Shown here in pieces: positions 1 through 8,667 of a stretch of DNA of 64,000 bases; position 1 is the stretch's first letter, and the number at the start of each line of letters is the position of its first letter. The DNA lies in contig BTUU01000007.1 in assembly GCA_045863555.1 (NCBI GenBank), positions 62,001 through 126,000 on the forward strand, in the 5' to 3' direction. The notes beneath the pieces were generated by a model that was not told the origin of the DNA, did no database searches, and saw nothing but the letters and a program-made list of their open reading frames with translations. Source of the DNA: JACRLV01 sp045863555. GTDB taxonomy: Bacteria > Planctomycetota > Phycisphaerae > UBA1845 > Fen-1342. A program made the translations under genes and the position numbers.

Positions 1-521
1 GTCTTCACCCGCTTGACCTCGACGACCAGAAACTCGCCCGGCCGCTCCGAGGGCACGACGATCCACTCGCGATCCGATTTATCCACGCGAACCTGCGCCC
101 GCTCGAACGGCCGGGCGTCGGGGCCGTAGATGTCGCCCCCGGCCGGCGGCGGGGCAAACCACGACGCGCGGGCGGGTTGGCGGCCGATATCGCTCGGCTG
201 CTCGGCGGCCGGCGGCCCGAAGACCGACCACCAGCCCTGCGGCGAAAGCAGCAGACCCGCGCAGGCCGCGACCGCAAGCGCGGAATATCGCATTGTGCGA
301 CGCCACCGGGCGGCGGGGCGCCGAACCACGACCGAGCGGCCCAGCGACTGGCGCATGAGCCGGCCGATCTCGCGGTCGAGCGCGGCCGTCTCCTCGAAGA
401 ATGCCTCGGCGTCTCGATCGCGGTGGAGCAGCGATTCGAGCTGCTTGCGCTCGTCGGGCGAGCATTCCTCGTCGAGGTAGCGGCTGACGAGGCGTTCAAA
501 ATCGTTGCGGGGCTCGGTCAT
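1..521 (-). CDS. Putative anti-sigma factor, membrane-anchored (3' end cut by window edge)
   Basis: Partial gene; 173 residues are visible and the C-terminus lies beyond the window. It begins at the ATG ending at 521, which overlaps the TGA of the upstream sigma factor in an ATGA junction, so the two are probably translationally coupled. The N-terminal 60 residues are charged and helical (DEECSPDERKQLESLL), like the cytoplasmic sigma-binding domain of planctomycete anti-sigma proteins, but there is no HxxxCxxC zinc motif. A hydrophobic segment at about residues 80-97 would be the single membrane span, followed by a Pro/Ala-rich extracytoplasmic part. The role, holding the adjacent ECF sigma factor inactive, is inferred from position and topology; sequence similarity to a named family is weak. 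Confidence 0.7.
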   Translation of the reverse strand, partial: MTEPRNDFERLVSRYLDEECSPDERKQLESLLHRDRDAEAFFEETAALDREIGRLMRQSLGRSVVVRRPAARWRRTMRYSALAVAACAGLLLSPQGWWSVFGPPAAEQPSDIGRQPARASWFAPPPAGGDIYGPDARPFERAQVRVDKSDREWIVVPSERPGEFLVVEVKRVK

Positions 522-1090
522 ACGTCCACCTTGCCCTTGAGCATCTCGCGGAGGAGCCGGCGGGCCCTGACGAGCCGCGTTTCGACTGTTTCGAGCGGCA
601 GGCCGAGCATCGAACCGATTTCCTGGTAGCTCCAGTCCTCCAGATGGCGGAGGACGAACGGCTCGCGGTACAGGGCGGGCAGCGCTTCGACGGCCCGCAT
701 CATCATTGTTTTCAATTCGGTGTTCGAGGCGGCCCGGGGCGGCGTGCTGACGCGCTCATCGGAAAGCCCGTCGGCGATGCCGTCGAGCGCGGCCGCCGAG
801 CGGCGCTTGTGAGCCTGGCCGTAGTCGATGGCCGCGTTCCGGGCGACGGCGTAGAGCCACGAGCGGAGGCGCTCCGGCTCTTTCAGCGAGGGCAGCCGTT
901 CCCAGACCTGCGCCCAGACTTGCTGTGCGATGTCATCGACCAGCTCTGGCCGGCCGGTGACACCGTAGATGACGCCGCGGACCCACCCGTCGTGCTCGCG
1001 GACCAGCTTGTCGGCGGCGTGCCGGCTGCCGGCCTGGGCATCGGTGACGAGTGATCGGAGGGCGTCGAAATCGATGGCCGCGGTATTCAT
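518..1090 (-). CDS. ECF-type RNA polymerase sigma factor
   Basis: 190-residue sigma-70 family protein of the extracytoplasmic-function class. Region 2 lies at about residues 26-95 (LVDDIAQQVWAQVWERL, then RSWLYAVARNAAIDY). Region 4 lies at about 130-186 (ALPALYREPFVLRHLEDWS, then YQEIGSMLGLPLETVETRL, the helix-turn-helix that contacts the -35 element). A short variable linker separates them, with no region 3, as expected for ECF factors. The start chosen is the ATG ending at 1090, with GGAGA a few bases upstream; the reading frame stays open far upstream but without protein-like composition. The next gene overlaps the stop codon and encodes a membrane protein, the usual arrangement for a cognate anti-sigma factor. 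The target regulon cannot be read from this window. Confidence 0.93.
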   Translation of the reverse strand: MNTAAIDFDALRSLVTDAQAGSRHAADKLVREHDGWVRGVIYGVTGRPELVDDIAQQVWAQVWERLPSLKEPERLRSWLYAVARNAAIDYGQAHKRRSAAALDGIADGLSDERVSTPPRAASNTELKTMMMRAVEALPALYREPFVLRHLEDWSYQEIGSMLGLPLETVETRLVRARRLLREMLKGKVDV

Positions 1091-1618
1091 GGTCTCCTGG
1101 GGAGACGTCCGCCGCCGTGAGAAGCCGTCAAAAAAGCGCATGGTCCGATAACCCCTTGACCATTCGAACCCAAGGGATACGACGCAATGAGTATCGCACG
1201 CGGCGGCCGAAATGGGAAGCAAAACTCGGTTCGCAGCCGCACGATTTCTCGCCGACGACCGGCACGCGGGTTGCATCCGCGGGTCGGCCGGCCGGATTTC
1301 GATCGGGTCGCCTCGCGGCGTTTCCGTCAGTGGATTCGTCGTCGGGCCGGGATGATTTTGGCGGATCGAAATGCGACTCGAACGCCGGGCGGGCGGGGGT
1401 ATACTGCGCATGAATCGACCGCTGCGCTGACCGACACGAGGGGCCACGTTTGCGGGGACCGATACGCTGGAAAATGGGAGGCCGGGTGACCGAACCTTGC
1501 GTGAAAGCGCCTTCGGGTCGCTAGACGCAAGCCGGCCGTGGCCGCCCCCCTTGCTAAGAGGGTTCCAGCAGACTTCCCTCACCGGCGGAGGCGGCGGTCG
1601 ATTCGATTTTCCACGCCA
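1091..1618. other. Intergenic region between divergent genes
   Basis: About 530 bases separating the sigma-factor gene (leftward) from the zinc-ribbon gene (rightward). I see no convincing coding region on either strand. A TATACT hexamer at 1400-1405 could be a rightward -10 element, but no matching -35 is present. The promoters of both neighbours should lie here. Confidence 0.4.
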
Positions 1619-2782
1619 ATGGAACGACTGCTCGCGCAAACCGGCTGGCTGCCCTCTCCCGGGCTCCTCTCGCTGATTGGACTCCTCGCATTCGCGGCGC
1701 TGGGCGGCTGGATCCTTCAACGGGCGCTCATCGGAGATCGGGCTCGGGGGAGGCCGCGGTGCCCGAAGTGCTGGTACAGCATGCACCTCGCGCCGTCGCT
1801 GCGCTGTCCGGAGTGCGGCACGGTCGCCCGGGACGAGCGGGCGCTGCTTCGGACGCGGCGGCACTGGTGGCGGGCGCTGCTCGGCGTCGTCGTGATCATC
1901 GGGCCGGCGGTGGCGGTCGCGTTCACGCGCTACCGGCAGGACGTGCTCAACCTGCTTCTCCCCCGCTGGTGGCCGGTGAGCACGCAGACGGTCGCGGGCT
2001 GCACCGTGCGGGTGTACATGGACCGTTCCACCGGGTGGAGCCGGCCGATGCAGGTGCGGATCCGCTCGGGGGGCGTCACCTACGCGACGATCGAAGAGCA
2101 GGTGGTCGAGCTGGGGGCGACGGACGGGACGAGGTCGACGCGGATCGGCATCGGGGAAGACATCAACGGGGACAAGGCGCCGGATCTCATCGTTACGCAG
2201 TACAGCGGTGGAGCGCACTGCTGCTTTTCGTACACGATCGTCACGTTTGACGGGCCGGGGCCGCGGGTGATCGCGCACATTCCCGCGGAGGACGGCGGGG
2301 CTGCGTTCGCAGATGTCGACGGCGACGGCGTGCTCGAAGTGCGCGTGCAGGAGCAGGCGTTTCGGTATTGGAAGACGTCGTTCGCCGATTCGCCCGCGCC
2401 CGAGGTAATTCTCCGCTGGAACGGCACCGGCTATGTGCTCGCGCCTGAGCTGATGGCGAGGCCGGCGATCGCGGAGGCGGAGCTCGCCGGGCGGGCGCGG
2501 GAGATCGCCGAGATCGCGGGGAAGAACGGTTCGGCGAAACCGTCAGACACGCTATGGAAGTTGTCGCTGCTGTGGCGGACGATGCTGGAACTCATCTACA
2601 CGGGGCACGCCGATCGGGCGGATGCCTTTTTCGATCAAGCCTGGCCGACGTCGCTCGCCGGCAAGGATCAGTTCCGCCGGGAATTCGATCAGCAGCTCAG
2701 GTCGAGCCGGTTCTGGCCGGGCCTGCGGTTGATCGCCGCCACCACGCATCCCGCCGACGCTGCCGGGGCTGCGAATCCGTGA
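1619..2782 (+). CDS. Membrane protein with CPxC zinc ribbon and FG-GAP-like domain
   Basis: 387-residue protein of unknown function. A membrane span at about residues 15-36 is followed by a zinc ribbon (C48, C51, C63, C66) and a second span at about 85-103. The rest is predicted to lie outside the cytoplasm and contains a calcium-binding-like Asp/Asn-rich stretch (GEDINGDKAPDLIV) and a second one (FADVDGDGVLEV), as in FG-GAP/VCBS propeller repeats, together with GGAHCC. The start is the ATG at 1619; an upstream ATG at 1538 in the same frame would add 27 basic residues that look non-coding. The ribbon resembles those of several other membrane proteins in this window. Function not recognised. 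Confidence 0.8.
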   Translation: MERLLAQTGWLPSPGLLSLIGLLAFAALGGWILQRALIGDRARGRPRCPKCWYSMHLAPSLRCPECGTVARDERALLRTRRHWWRALLGVVVIIGPAVAVAFTRYRQDVLNLLLPRWWPVSTQTVAGCTVRVYMDRSTGWSRPMQVRIRSGGVTYATIEEQVVELGATDGTRSTRIGIGEDINGDKAPDLIVTQYSGGAHCCFSYTIVTFDGPGPRVIAHIPAEDGGAAFADVDGDGVLEVRVQEQAFRYWKTSFADSPAPEVILRWNGTGYVLAPELMARPAIAEAELAGRAREIAEIAGKNGSAKPSDTLWKLSLLWRTMLELIYTGHADRADAFFDQAWPTSLAGKDQFRREFDQQLRSSRFWPGLRLIAATTHPADAAGAANP

Positions 2783-2813
2783 CCATCGTCCCACGGCGAA
2801 AACCCTGGACCAT

Positions 2814-2842
2814 TTGGATTGGCCGCCCCCCGCCGGTAGGAT
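2814..2842 (+). promoter_or_regulatory. Putative sigma-70-type promoter
   Basis: TTGGAT at 2814-2819 and TAGGAT at 2837-2842 are separated by 17 bases, 34 bases upstream of the ATG at 2876. It is the only pair of hexamers near consensus in this short gap. Prediction by eye only. Confidence 0.4.
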
Positions 2843-2875
2843 TCCCGGTCCGACTTCGCAGCGAGATCCGAGCGC

Positions 2876-4027
2876 ATGCTCCTACGCAAAGGCAGGTTCA
2901 TCGAACGTCGCCGGGTGGCGTACCGCCTGGTCGGGCTGGTGCGCGGCGAGGCGCGCGTCCTTTCGCAGGAACTGTATGCGGACGCCCGCGACGCTCAGGC
3001 GGCCGTGGAATCCGCCGTTCCCGAAAATGAGCCGCTCGAACAGGTTTCGCTCCAGCGCGGCGAAGAGTCTCCCGCCGCTCCTACGTCCGCGAGCGCCGGC
3101 GACGATCGATGGGACGCGCTCGACCCGCTCGGCTGCCGCTGGGAGGTCATCAAGCGCTGGGGGCCCGATGTCATTGCCCGAATCCGCCGCCAGCGGTTCG
3201 GGCAGGCCGCGGCGATCCGATTCCCGGCGGTCGCGGATGAACCGGCCGCGCCGACGGGCGGCGGAGAGGAATCGCCGATCGACGGGGAGGTGGCCGATCC
3301 GGCGGTCGCCATCGAGGTGTCGGCGACTTCGGGACCGGACGAGCCCGAGGCAGCCCTGCCTGCGTTCACGGCCGATGTGCTGAGTGCTGAACAGCGTAGC
3401 GTTGAAGAATACGAAGCCGCCGAGACTGAGGCGTTGGAGTTGCGGGACAATGGCGTCGCGGCGACGGACATCGCAACCGGGCCGGCCGCGGTGCAGGCCG
3501 ATGCCAGCGTTTTCGCAGAAACCGGAGTTGAATCGGCGGATCCTGTTTCAGAGGACGGGGCTCGAGCCGAGGAAGCGATCGACGAATGCGCGGACGGGCA
3601 GACGTCGGAAAACCTGCAAACGCCCGTCGACGTGACCGACACCGCGCCCCCCGTGGCCATCGCACCAGCACCCGAAGTGTCGCGCGACGAGCCGGTTGCG
3701 GAGGCCACGCCCGTCAGCGATTCGAGCGCGATCGCACCGGAGATGCCGCGCGTCGCAGAGGAGCCGGCCGCGCCGATCGCCGAGGCGGTTCCGGCCCCGA
3801 TCGGCCGCCGGCGATCACGCGGGGCGGTCCTTCGGACATCGGCCGTCGTCACGCTGCTATTGCTCGCGATCCTCCTGTTCGAAACGTGCTCGAATCCGTT
3901 CGCGTGGCTCACCGGCGAGGCGGTCGGGAACGAAATCCGCTCGCTGCCGTTCACGAATCAGCCGACCGGCGGCGCTGCTCCCAACCCCCCCGCCGGTTCG
4001 CCTGCGCTCTCGGCACGCCGGCCCTGA
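2876..4027 (+). CDS. Hypothetical protein with acidic low-complexity linker and C-terminal membrane span
   Basis: 383 residues, function not recognised. The first 70 residues are basic and look folded (RRRVAYRLVGLVRGEARVLS). A second ordered block around residues 75-110 contains LDPLGCRWEVIKRWGPDVIA. A long Ala/Glu/Pro/Val-rich acidic stretch, probably disordered, covers about residues 115-300. It is followed by a basic patch (GRRRSRGA) and one hydrophobic span at about 318-338, leaving a short tail. This looks like a tail-anchored or type II protein with a cytoplasmic N-domain tethered to the membrane. A promoter-like pair lies just upstream. The arrangement is clear; the role is not. Confidence 0.75.
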   Translation: MLLRKGRFIERRRVAYRLVGLVRGEARVLSQELYADARDAQAAVESAVPENEPLEQVSLQRGEESPAAPTSASAGDDRWDALDPLGCRWEVIKRWGPDVIARIRRQRFGQAAAIRFPAVADEPAAPTGGGEESPIDGEVADPAVAIEVSATSGPDEPEAALPAFTADVLSAEQRSVEEYEAAETEALELRDNGVAATDIATGPAAVQADASVFAETGVESADPVSEDGARAEEAIDECADGQTSENLQTPVDVTDTAPPVAIAPAPEVSRDEPVAEATPVSDSSAIAPEMPRVAEEPAAPIAEAVPAPIGRRRSRGAVLRTSAVVTLLLLAILLFETCSNPFAWLTGEAVGNEIRSLPFTNQPTGGAAPNPPAGSPALSARRP

Positions 4028-4119
4028 GCCCGCCTGACCGGCCATTCGCCCTCCGCGAACCCGATATCGTCCGGAATAACGGGCCGCTCGGCGCCGAATA
4101 CGCTGCACGCGGGGCGGTT

Positions 4120-4147
4120 TTGTTCCGCCCCGCCGCCGAGATAGAAT
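4120..4147 (+). promoter_or_regulatory. Putative promoter of hslU
   Basis: TTGTTC at 4120-4125 and TAGAAT at 4142-4147 with a 16-base spacer, 57 bases before the hslU start. The 16-base spacing matches the other two best promoter candidates in this window (upstream of bamA and the FHA kinase). No heat-shock-type element is evident. Confidence 0.4.
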
Positions 4148-4204
4148 CGCCGAAGCGCGCGAGCGCAGCACTCTCGGCGCATTGGGCGAAATGGACGGGA
4201 CCGG

Positions 4205-5545
4205 ATGGACGACTACACGCCGCGGAAGATTGTTCAGGCACTCGATCGCTACATCGTCGGGCAGGAGGAGGCCAAGAAGGCGGTCGCGATCGCGATCCGC
4301 AATCGCTGGCGGCGCCTCCAGCTCGCCCCCGAGCTGCGCGATGACGTGCCGCCGCGGAACATCCTGATGATGGGCCCCACCGGCGTCGGCAAGACCGAGA
4401 TCGCCCGCCGCATCGCCCAGCTCATCAGCGCCCCGTTTTTGAAGATCGAGGCGACGAAATTCACCGAGGTCGGCTACCACGGCCGCGACGTCGACAGCAT
4501 GGTCCGCGACCTGGCCGACCGGGCCGTTCAGCTTGAACGCGCGGAAGCGGGCAAGGCCGTCCGTAACCGGGCGGAGACGGGCGCGGAAGACCGGATCATC
4601 GACCAGCTCCTGCCCTACACCGACACGAGCGAGCCCGACGACACCGAGATCGCCGAGCGGCGGCACCGTACGCGGGAGAAGCTGCGGGCGCAGCTTCGCG
4701 CGGGCGAGCTGAACGACCGCATGGTCGAGGTGAGCGTCGAGGAGCGGGCGATGAACGTCCACGCCGTCAGCTCGCTCGGTCTCGACCAGATGGGCCCGGA
4801 GTTCGAGAAGCTTTTCGAGCGCGTCATGCCCACCCGGCAGCGGCGGCAGCGCGTGACCGTCGCCGACGCCCGCGAGCTGCTCATCCAGCAGGAGATCGAC
4901 CGGCTCATCGACGTCGAATCGCTGAACGCGGCCGCGATCCGACGCTGTGAGCAGTCGGGCATCATCTTCCTCGACGAGATCGACAAGCTCTGCGGGTCGC
5001 CGGTCGGCGAGGCGGGCGGCGTCGAAGTCTCGCGCAGCGGCGTGCAGCGCGACCTGCTGCCGCTCGTCGAGGGTACGACGGTCTCGACGCGCTACGGCCT
5101 CGTGAAGACCGACCACATCCTCTTCATCGCGGCCGGCGCGTTCACGCACAGCCGGCCGAGCGACCTGATGCCCGAGCTTCAGGGCCGCTTCCCGATCCGT
5201 GTCGAGCTGAAGGATCTCCAGGCGGACGAGTACTACCGCATCCTGACCGAGCCGCAGAACGCGCTGGTCAAGCAGCAGGTCGAGCTGCTGAAGACCGAGG
5301 GCGTGAAGCTCACCTTCGGCCCCGGCGCGGTGCAGGAGATGGCCGAGATGGCGTACAAGGCCAACCAGGTGCTCGAAAACATCGGCGCGCGGCGGCTTTA
5401 CACGATCGTCGAGAAGGTCGTCGAGGAAATCGCCTTTCACGCGTCGGACGCGGCCAACAAGGACGTGACGATCGACGTGGATTATGTCCGTATGCGGCTG
5501 GCGGATGTGATTTCGGACGAGGAACGGTGTCAGTACGAACTCTAG
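4205..5545 (+). CDS. hslU: ATP-dependent protease ATPase subunit HslU (ClpY)
   Basis: 446 residues, the normal length for HslU, the AAA+ unfoldase that feeds proteins into the HslV peptidase in the cytoplasm. Visible features: N-terminal TPRKIVQALDRYIVGQEEAK; Walker A GPTGVGKT at residues 57-64; the pore-region motif TEVGYHGRDVDSMVRDL; a helical I-domain at about 110-240; Walker B IIFLDEID at about 253-260; the sensor/arginine region ELQGRFPIRVEL; and a C-terminal tail ending in Leu, which in this family docks into HslV. hslV is normally the gene just upstream but is absent here; the upstream gene is an unrelated membrane protein. An hslV elsewhere in the genome is therefore expected. Identification is very secure. 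Confidence 0.97.
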   Translation: MDDYTPRKIVQALDRYIVGQEEAKKAVAIAIRNRWRRLQLAPELRDDVPPRNILMMGPTGVGKTEIARRIAQLISAPFLKIEATKFTEVGYHGRDVDSMVRDLADRAVQLERAEAGKAVRNRAETGAEDRIIDQLLPYTDTSEPDDTEIAERRHRTREKLRAQLRAGELNDRMVEVSVEERAMNVHAVSSLGLDQMGPEFEKLFERVMPTRQRRQRVTVADARELLIQQEIDRLIDVESLNAAAIRRCEQSGIIFLDEIDKLCGSPVGEAGGVEVSRSGVQRDLLPLVEGTTVSTRYGLVKTDHILFIAAGAFTHSRPSDLMPELQGRFPIRVELKDLQADEYYRILTEPQNALVKQQVELLKTEGVKLTFGPGAVQEMAEMAYKANQVLENIGARRLYTIVEKVVEEIAFHASDAANKDVTIDVDYVRMRLADVISDEERCQYEL

Positions 5546-5587
5546 CCGGGCGGATTGGCTGGCCGAGGACGAGCGGGAACGCCGAGG

Positions 5588-5827
5588 TTACGCCTGATCG
5601 TACGCCCGCACGAAATCATCCCGCGAGATTCCCGACTGGGTGCAGATCGTCCGGAGCGTGCTGCCTTTGAGCGTCCGGTGGTTCGGCATGGTCATCGGCG
5701 TCACGCTGCCGTCCGCGTTCGTCCGGCGCAGGGCGATATGCTCCGCCTCGCGGATGATCTCGAAGCCGAGAGTCCGAAACGCGCGCAGGACTCGGTCCCT
5801 GGGGGCGTCGACGGGAAACTTCGCCAT
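5588..5827 (-). CDS. hicA: HicA-family toxin (mRNA interferase)
   Basis: 79 residues, with the YcfA/HicA pattern: an N-terminal helix (DRVLRAFRTLGFE), a strand carrying the expected histidine (EHIALRR), then the diagnostic PNHRTLKGSTLRTI and SGISRDDFV. HicA toxins have a double-stranded-RNA-binding-like fold and cleave mRNA when freed from HicB. The start codon overlaps the stop of the upstream hicB by one base (TGATG), so translation is coupled to the antitoxin. The pair is convergent with hslU. The family assignment is firm; toxicity is inferred from the family. Confidence 0.88.
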   Translation of the reverse strand: MAKFPVDAPRDRVLRAFRTLGFEIIREAEHIALRRTNADGSVTPMTMPNHRTLKGSTLRTICTQSGISRDDFVRAYDQA

Positions 5828-6051
5828 CAGACCGCGACTCCCGCCTCAGTCACATACGCATCCAGCACGGGCGGGTCCACGTCAAGCATCTCAGCCCCGA
5901 AAGTCTCGACATGGAACCGGATCGCCGAAGTCACATCCGCCAGTGCGGCCTCCGCCGTATCCCCTTCACCGACGACAACGCCCTTGACGCCGAGCGGGTA
6001 GGCGACGTAGCCGTCGGGGTGCTTCTCGACGACGATCTTGATCTGTTTCAT
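5827..6051 (-). CDS. hicB: HicB-family antitoxin (short form)
   Basis: 74 residues matching the partial RNase H-like fold of HicB (UPF0150): KIVVEKHPDGYVAYPLGVKG, then EGDTAEAALADVTSAIRFH. It lacks the C-terminal ribbon-helix-helix or helix-turn-helix seen in longer HicB proteins, so it may neutralise HicA without being the main DNA-binding repressor, or may bind DNA differently. The gene order, antitoxin first and toxin second with a TGATG junction, is standard for hicBA. The ATG ends at 6051, with GGAC a few bases upstream. No palindromic operator is obvious in the 200 bases upstream. Confidence 0.85.
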   Translation of the reverse strand: MKQIKIVVEKHPDGYVAYPLGVKGVVVGEGDTAEAALADVTSAIRFHVETFGAEMLDVDPPVLDAYVTEAGVAV

Positions 6052-6243
6052 TCGCGGTCCTCAATTCGTGTCCAGCGCCCGTGCTCGATCGTACGGAGGC
6101 AATTGTGCCAGGAAAGGAATCTCCGCATGCCGCTTGTTCATTCTAGCAACGACGCATCCGGCGAAACAGCGTGAAGCGACTCAGGCCGAGAGGAGCCGGC
6201 CGCCTCCGTGACCGCGGGCCTGCGTATCGTGCCCCGCTGCGAC

Positions 6244-6249
6244 TACACT
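6244..6249 (+). promoter_or_regulatory. -10-like hexamer close to a start codon (possible leaderless transcript)
   Basis: TACACT lies 7 bases before the ATG at 6257, and no Shine-Dalgarno is visible between them. This spacing would place the transcription start at or next to the ATG. No good -35 hexamer is present. Confidence 0.35.
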
Positions 6250-6256
6250 GCCGTAC

Positions 6257-6796
6257 ATGGGCTGGCTCTCGAAACGCAAACAAGGCGACCCAGACGACGG
6301 GCCGCTCGACATCCCGCCCGGCACGGCCGTCGACCCCGCGCTCTTTCCCGAGGACGAATTCCCGGTCGAATGTCTCGGCTGCGGCTACGCGCTTCGCGGC
6401 CTGCCGGACGGCCGCTGCCCGGAGTGCGGAAACGGTTTTGTCCGCGGCGAGCTGCTCGTGGACACCTATTACCATTGTCGAACGCCGCTTTCCAAGCGTG
6501 CCGCAAGGAGGCACGTCTTTTTCACACGCGCGGCCCTCGGATTTCGCCTCCTGTTCATTGCGTCGATTCTCGGGGCACTCTTCGCCAGCGCTCGGTCTCC
6601 CGGTCTCGCGAATGTACGACCGAACGGCGCCGCGCACGCCGTTTGGATTCAACTCGTCTTCGGACTTCTGCTGGTTTCGATTCTCGGCCAAGCCATCATG
6701 ACTCGAAGAATCAACGCGGGACTCCCGCCGAAGGCGAAACGCGACGCGGTTCGCGCCGCGCTGATCTCCGGAATCCAAACACAAATAAGGCCCTGA
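6257..6796 (+). CDS. Small zinc-ribbon membrane protein
   Basis: 179 residues of unknown function. An N-terminal acidic region leads into a zinc ribbon (C39, C42, C54, C57; core CGYALRGLPDGRCPECG). Two hydrophobic spans follow at about residues 87-110 and 126-147, with a short basic C-terminus. The ribbon is nearly the same as those of three other membrane proteins in the window (19499-20143, 61409-61732 and 61737-62930), so it is a recurring module in this organism. No ribosome-binding site precedes the ATG; a -10-like TACACT lies 7 bases upstream, which suggests a leaderless mRNA. It is convergent with the next gene. Confidence 0.78.
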   Translation: MGWLSKRKQGDPDDGPLDIPPGTAVDPALFPEDEFPVECLGCGYALRGLPDGRCPECGNGFVRGELLVDTYYHCRTPLSKRAARRHVFFTRAALGFRLLFIASILGALFASARSPGLANVRPNGAAHAVWIQLVFGLLLVSILGQAIMTRRINAGLPPKAKRDAVRAALISGIQTQIRP

Positions 6797-6872
6797 CCGC
6801 GTGAGTCATTTCGCGTCACCGGGGACTTTTCTCAGGCGCTTCCTCTTCCCTTTTCGCGCCCTTTGAACCCGC

Positions 6873-8507
6873 TTATTCGCATTCCGCCCCAAACCCCGCC
6901 AGCAGCAGCGTGAGGTCGACGAGATCGACAACGCTGTTCCCGTCTACGTCGCCATCCGCCGCCCCGAGCATGGCCGCCGTCCCGAAATGCCCCAGGAGCG
7001 TGGCCAGGTCGGCCAGGTCGACGTCGCCGTCGGCATCCACATCACCGGGGCACGTCGGGCTGCCGCGGTTCTCCATGAGGATGACCACGTCCGCCAGCTC
7101 GTCGATCAGCGCGAGGTCGAGGTCGAGGTCGTTGTCGAAGTCAAAGAACACGCCGCAGCTCGCGGCCTGCGGCGACGGGATCTCCTGCCAGAATGAAAAC
7201 GCCCCGCCCGTGTTTCGGAAGAGGAACCAGTCGCCGTTGAAGCTCGACGTGACCCAGTCGAAATCCCCGTCGCCGTCGAGGTCGCCGAGATCGGTCGCGA
7301 GCGGAAACGTGTCGACGTTGTGCGTCACCGGCGCGGCCAGCGCGCCCGTACCGTTTCCGATCAGCGTCGTGGCCGTGTTCTGGCTTGAATTGACGAGCGC
7401 GACGTCCTCGTGCCCGTCGCCGTTCACGTCGGCCGCGCTGATCATCCACACGCTGCCGCCGGAATTCTGCTGGCCGACCTGCGTAAACGTGGCGTCGCCG
7501 TTCCCGCGAAAAACGGTGACGCGGGCGGAATTGAAGAGGCCGATGACGAGGTCGAGGATGCCGTCCTCGTTCATGTCCACGGCCGAGACGGCCCGCTCGC
7601 CCGATCCGCCGCCGTCGAAATTCGTCGCCGGCCCGAACACGCCGCTGCCGTTGTTGAGCATGAGCGCCATGTTATTCGCTGTGAAATTCGCGCTGACGAT
7701 ATCGAGGTCGCCGTCGCCGTCTGCGTCGAGAACGCAGATTCCCCTCGGCCGCGAGCCGACGGTGACGTGCTGGGCGGGGCCGAAGCGGCCGTCGCCGAGG
7801 CCGAGGAGGATCGAGACAGTCGTGTCCTGCGTGTTCGCGATGCAGATGTCGACGATGCCGTCGTGGTTGAAGTCGGCGGGCTCGGAGGGGCTGGGGACGT
7901 TGCCGGTCGGGAAGGTCGGCGTCATGAAGTTGTGATATTGGCCCGTGCCGTCGGCCCGATTCATGAAGACGCGGAGGTCGTCGGTGTCCTCGTTGACGAT
8001 CGTGATGTCGAGCCAGCCGTCGCCGTCGAGGTCGGAGGCGATCCCGCCGTACGCCCGTGAGGTCTGCCCCGGTGTCGTCCGCGTCGAGAGTACGCCGATC
8101 TGCACCAGCGTCGCGTTTACCTCACGCGGCCGCGTCCAGAAAGTGTAGGAATAGCCGCCGGAGCGGAGTGCTGCGCCATCCGCCCCGCGCAAGGTATTCG
8201 CGAGGACGACGATGACGCTCTCGCCGGCGGAGAGCGGCCGATTGGGCGTGAGCGTCGCGACGTGGTCGGCGTCGCTGAAACTGATCTCGCCGGAGACGAC
8301 GCCGCTCCATCGTCCAAAGGCCCAGAAGGTACGGTTGGGGGCGAAACTCGCACGGTCGACAGGCCGATCGAACCGCACAGAGATCGCACTCCGAACGGAT
8401 GCGAGCGTCGTGCGCGGGGGCGGATCCGTCTCGACGACGCTCAGCGTCTGGGCGGCGGCGACAAAAGAGAAAAGGCCAAGCGCGAGAATTGCGATCGACA
8501 GGTGCAT
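6873..8507 (-). CDS. Secreted FG-GAP/VCBS repeat protein with Ig-like domain and GC-type dockerin anchor
   Basis: 544 residues. A signal peptide covers residues 1-19. An SbsA-type Ig-like domain (about 25-125: VVETDPPPRTTLASVRSA, then SGGYSYTFWTRP) is followed by a series of FG-GAP/VCBS repeats (about 140-480), each with an Asp-rich calcium loop such as SDLDGDGWLDITI and ADVNGDGHEDVAL; these probably form a beta-propeller. The C-terminal 60 residues carry two dockerin-like repeats (CPGDVDADGDVDLADLATLL and GDVDGNSVVDLVDLTLLL) bounded by cysteines, ending FGAECE. That is the 'GC-type dockerin' anchor of planctomycete exported proteins. The likely role is surface binding or adhesion; no catalytic motif is visible. 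It lies downstream of the octahaem cytochrome on the same strand, 160 bases away. Confidence 0.88.
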   Translation of the reverse strand: MHLSIAILALGLFSFVAAAQTLSVVETDPPPRTTLASVRSAISVRFDRPVDRASFAPNRTFWAFGRWSGVVSGEISFSDADHVATLTPNRPLSAGESVIVVLANTLRGADGAALRSGGYSYTFWTRPREVNATLVQIGVLSTRTTPGQTSRAYGGIASDLDGDGWLDITIVNEDTDDLRVFMNRADGTGQYHNFMTPTFPTGNVPSPSEPADFNHDGIVDICIANTQDTTVSILLGLGDGRFGPAQHVTVGSRPRGICVLDADGDGDLDIVSANFTANNMALMLNNGSGVFGPATNFDGGGSGERAVSAVDMNEDGILDLVIGLFNSARVTVFRGNGDATFTQVGQQNSGGSVWMISAADVNGDGHEDVALVNSSQNTATTLIGNGTGALAAPVTHNVDTFPLATDLGDLDGDGDFDWVTSSFNGDWFLFRNTGGAFSFWQEIPSPQAASCGVFFDFDNDLDLDLALIDELADVVILMENRGSPTCPGDVDADGDVDLADLATLLGHFGTAAMLGAADGDVDGNSVVDLVDLTLLLAGFGAECE

Positions 8508-8638
8508 GATCTCCCTCCGGCGAACTGACGCTCATTGTATCGTTCGACGACGGGAGTCGTGGGTATTTTTCACCGCGGATGGCCGGACAGAGGTGAAAAG
8601 GCAACCACGCACAAACGGGCAGCCCGCTCCGGTTGTGC

Positions 8639-8654
8639 GTTTTCACCTTTTCAC
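8639..8654. repeat. 8-base tandem repeat, two units (family of four loci)
   Basis: Two adjacent octamers, GTTTTCAC then CTTTTCAC (reading GTGAAAAG GTGAAAAC on the other strand), just past the stop of the octahaem gene. A further GTGAAAAG lies about 45 bases to the left in the opposite sense, so the two sides can pair into an imperfect hairpin. The same 8-base pattern recurs at 15570, 19430 and 59458. Confidence 0.6.
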
Positions 8655-8667
8655 GTGCACACTTGGC

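Noticed and set aside
79..465. Several overlapping reading frames on both strands at the left edge
   Set aside because: They are Arg/Pro/Ala-rich shadows of the anti-sigma gene, whose true frame runs off the window.
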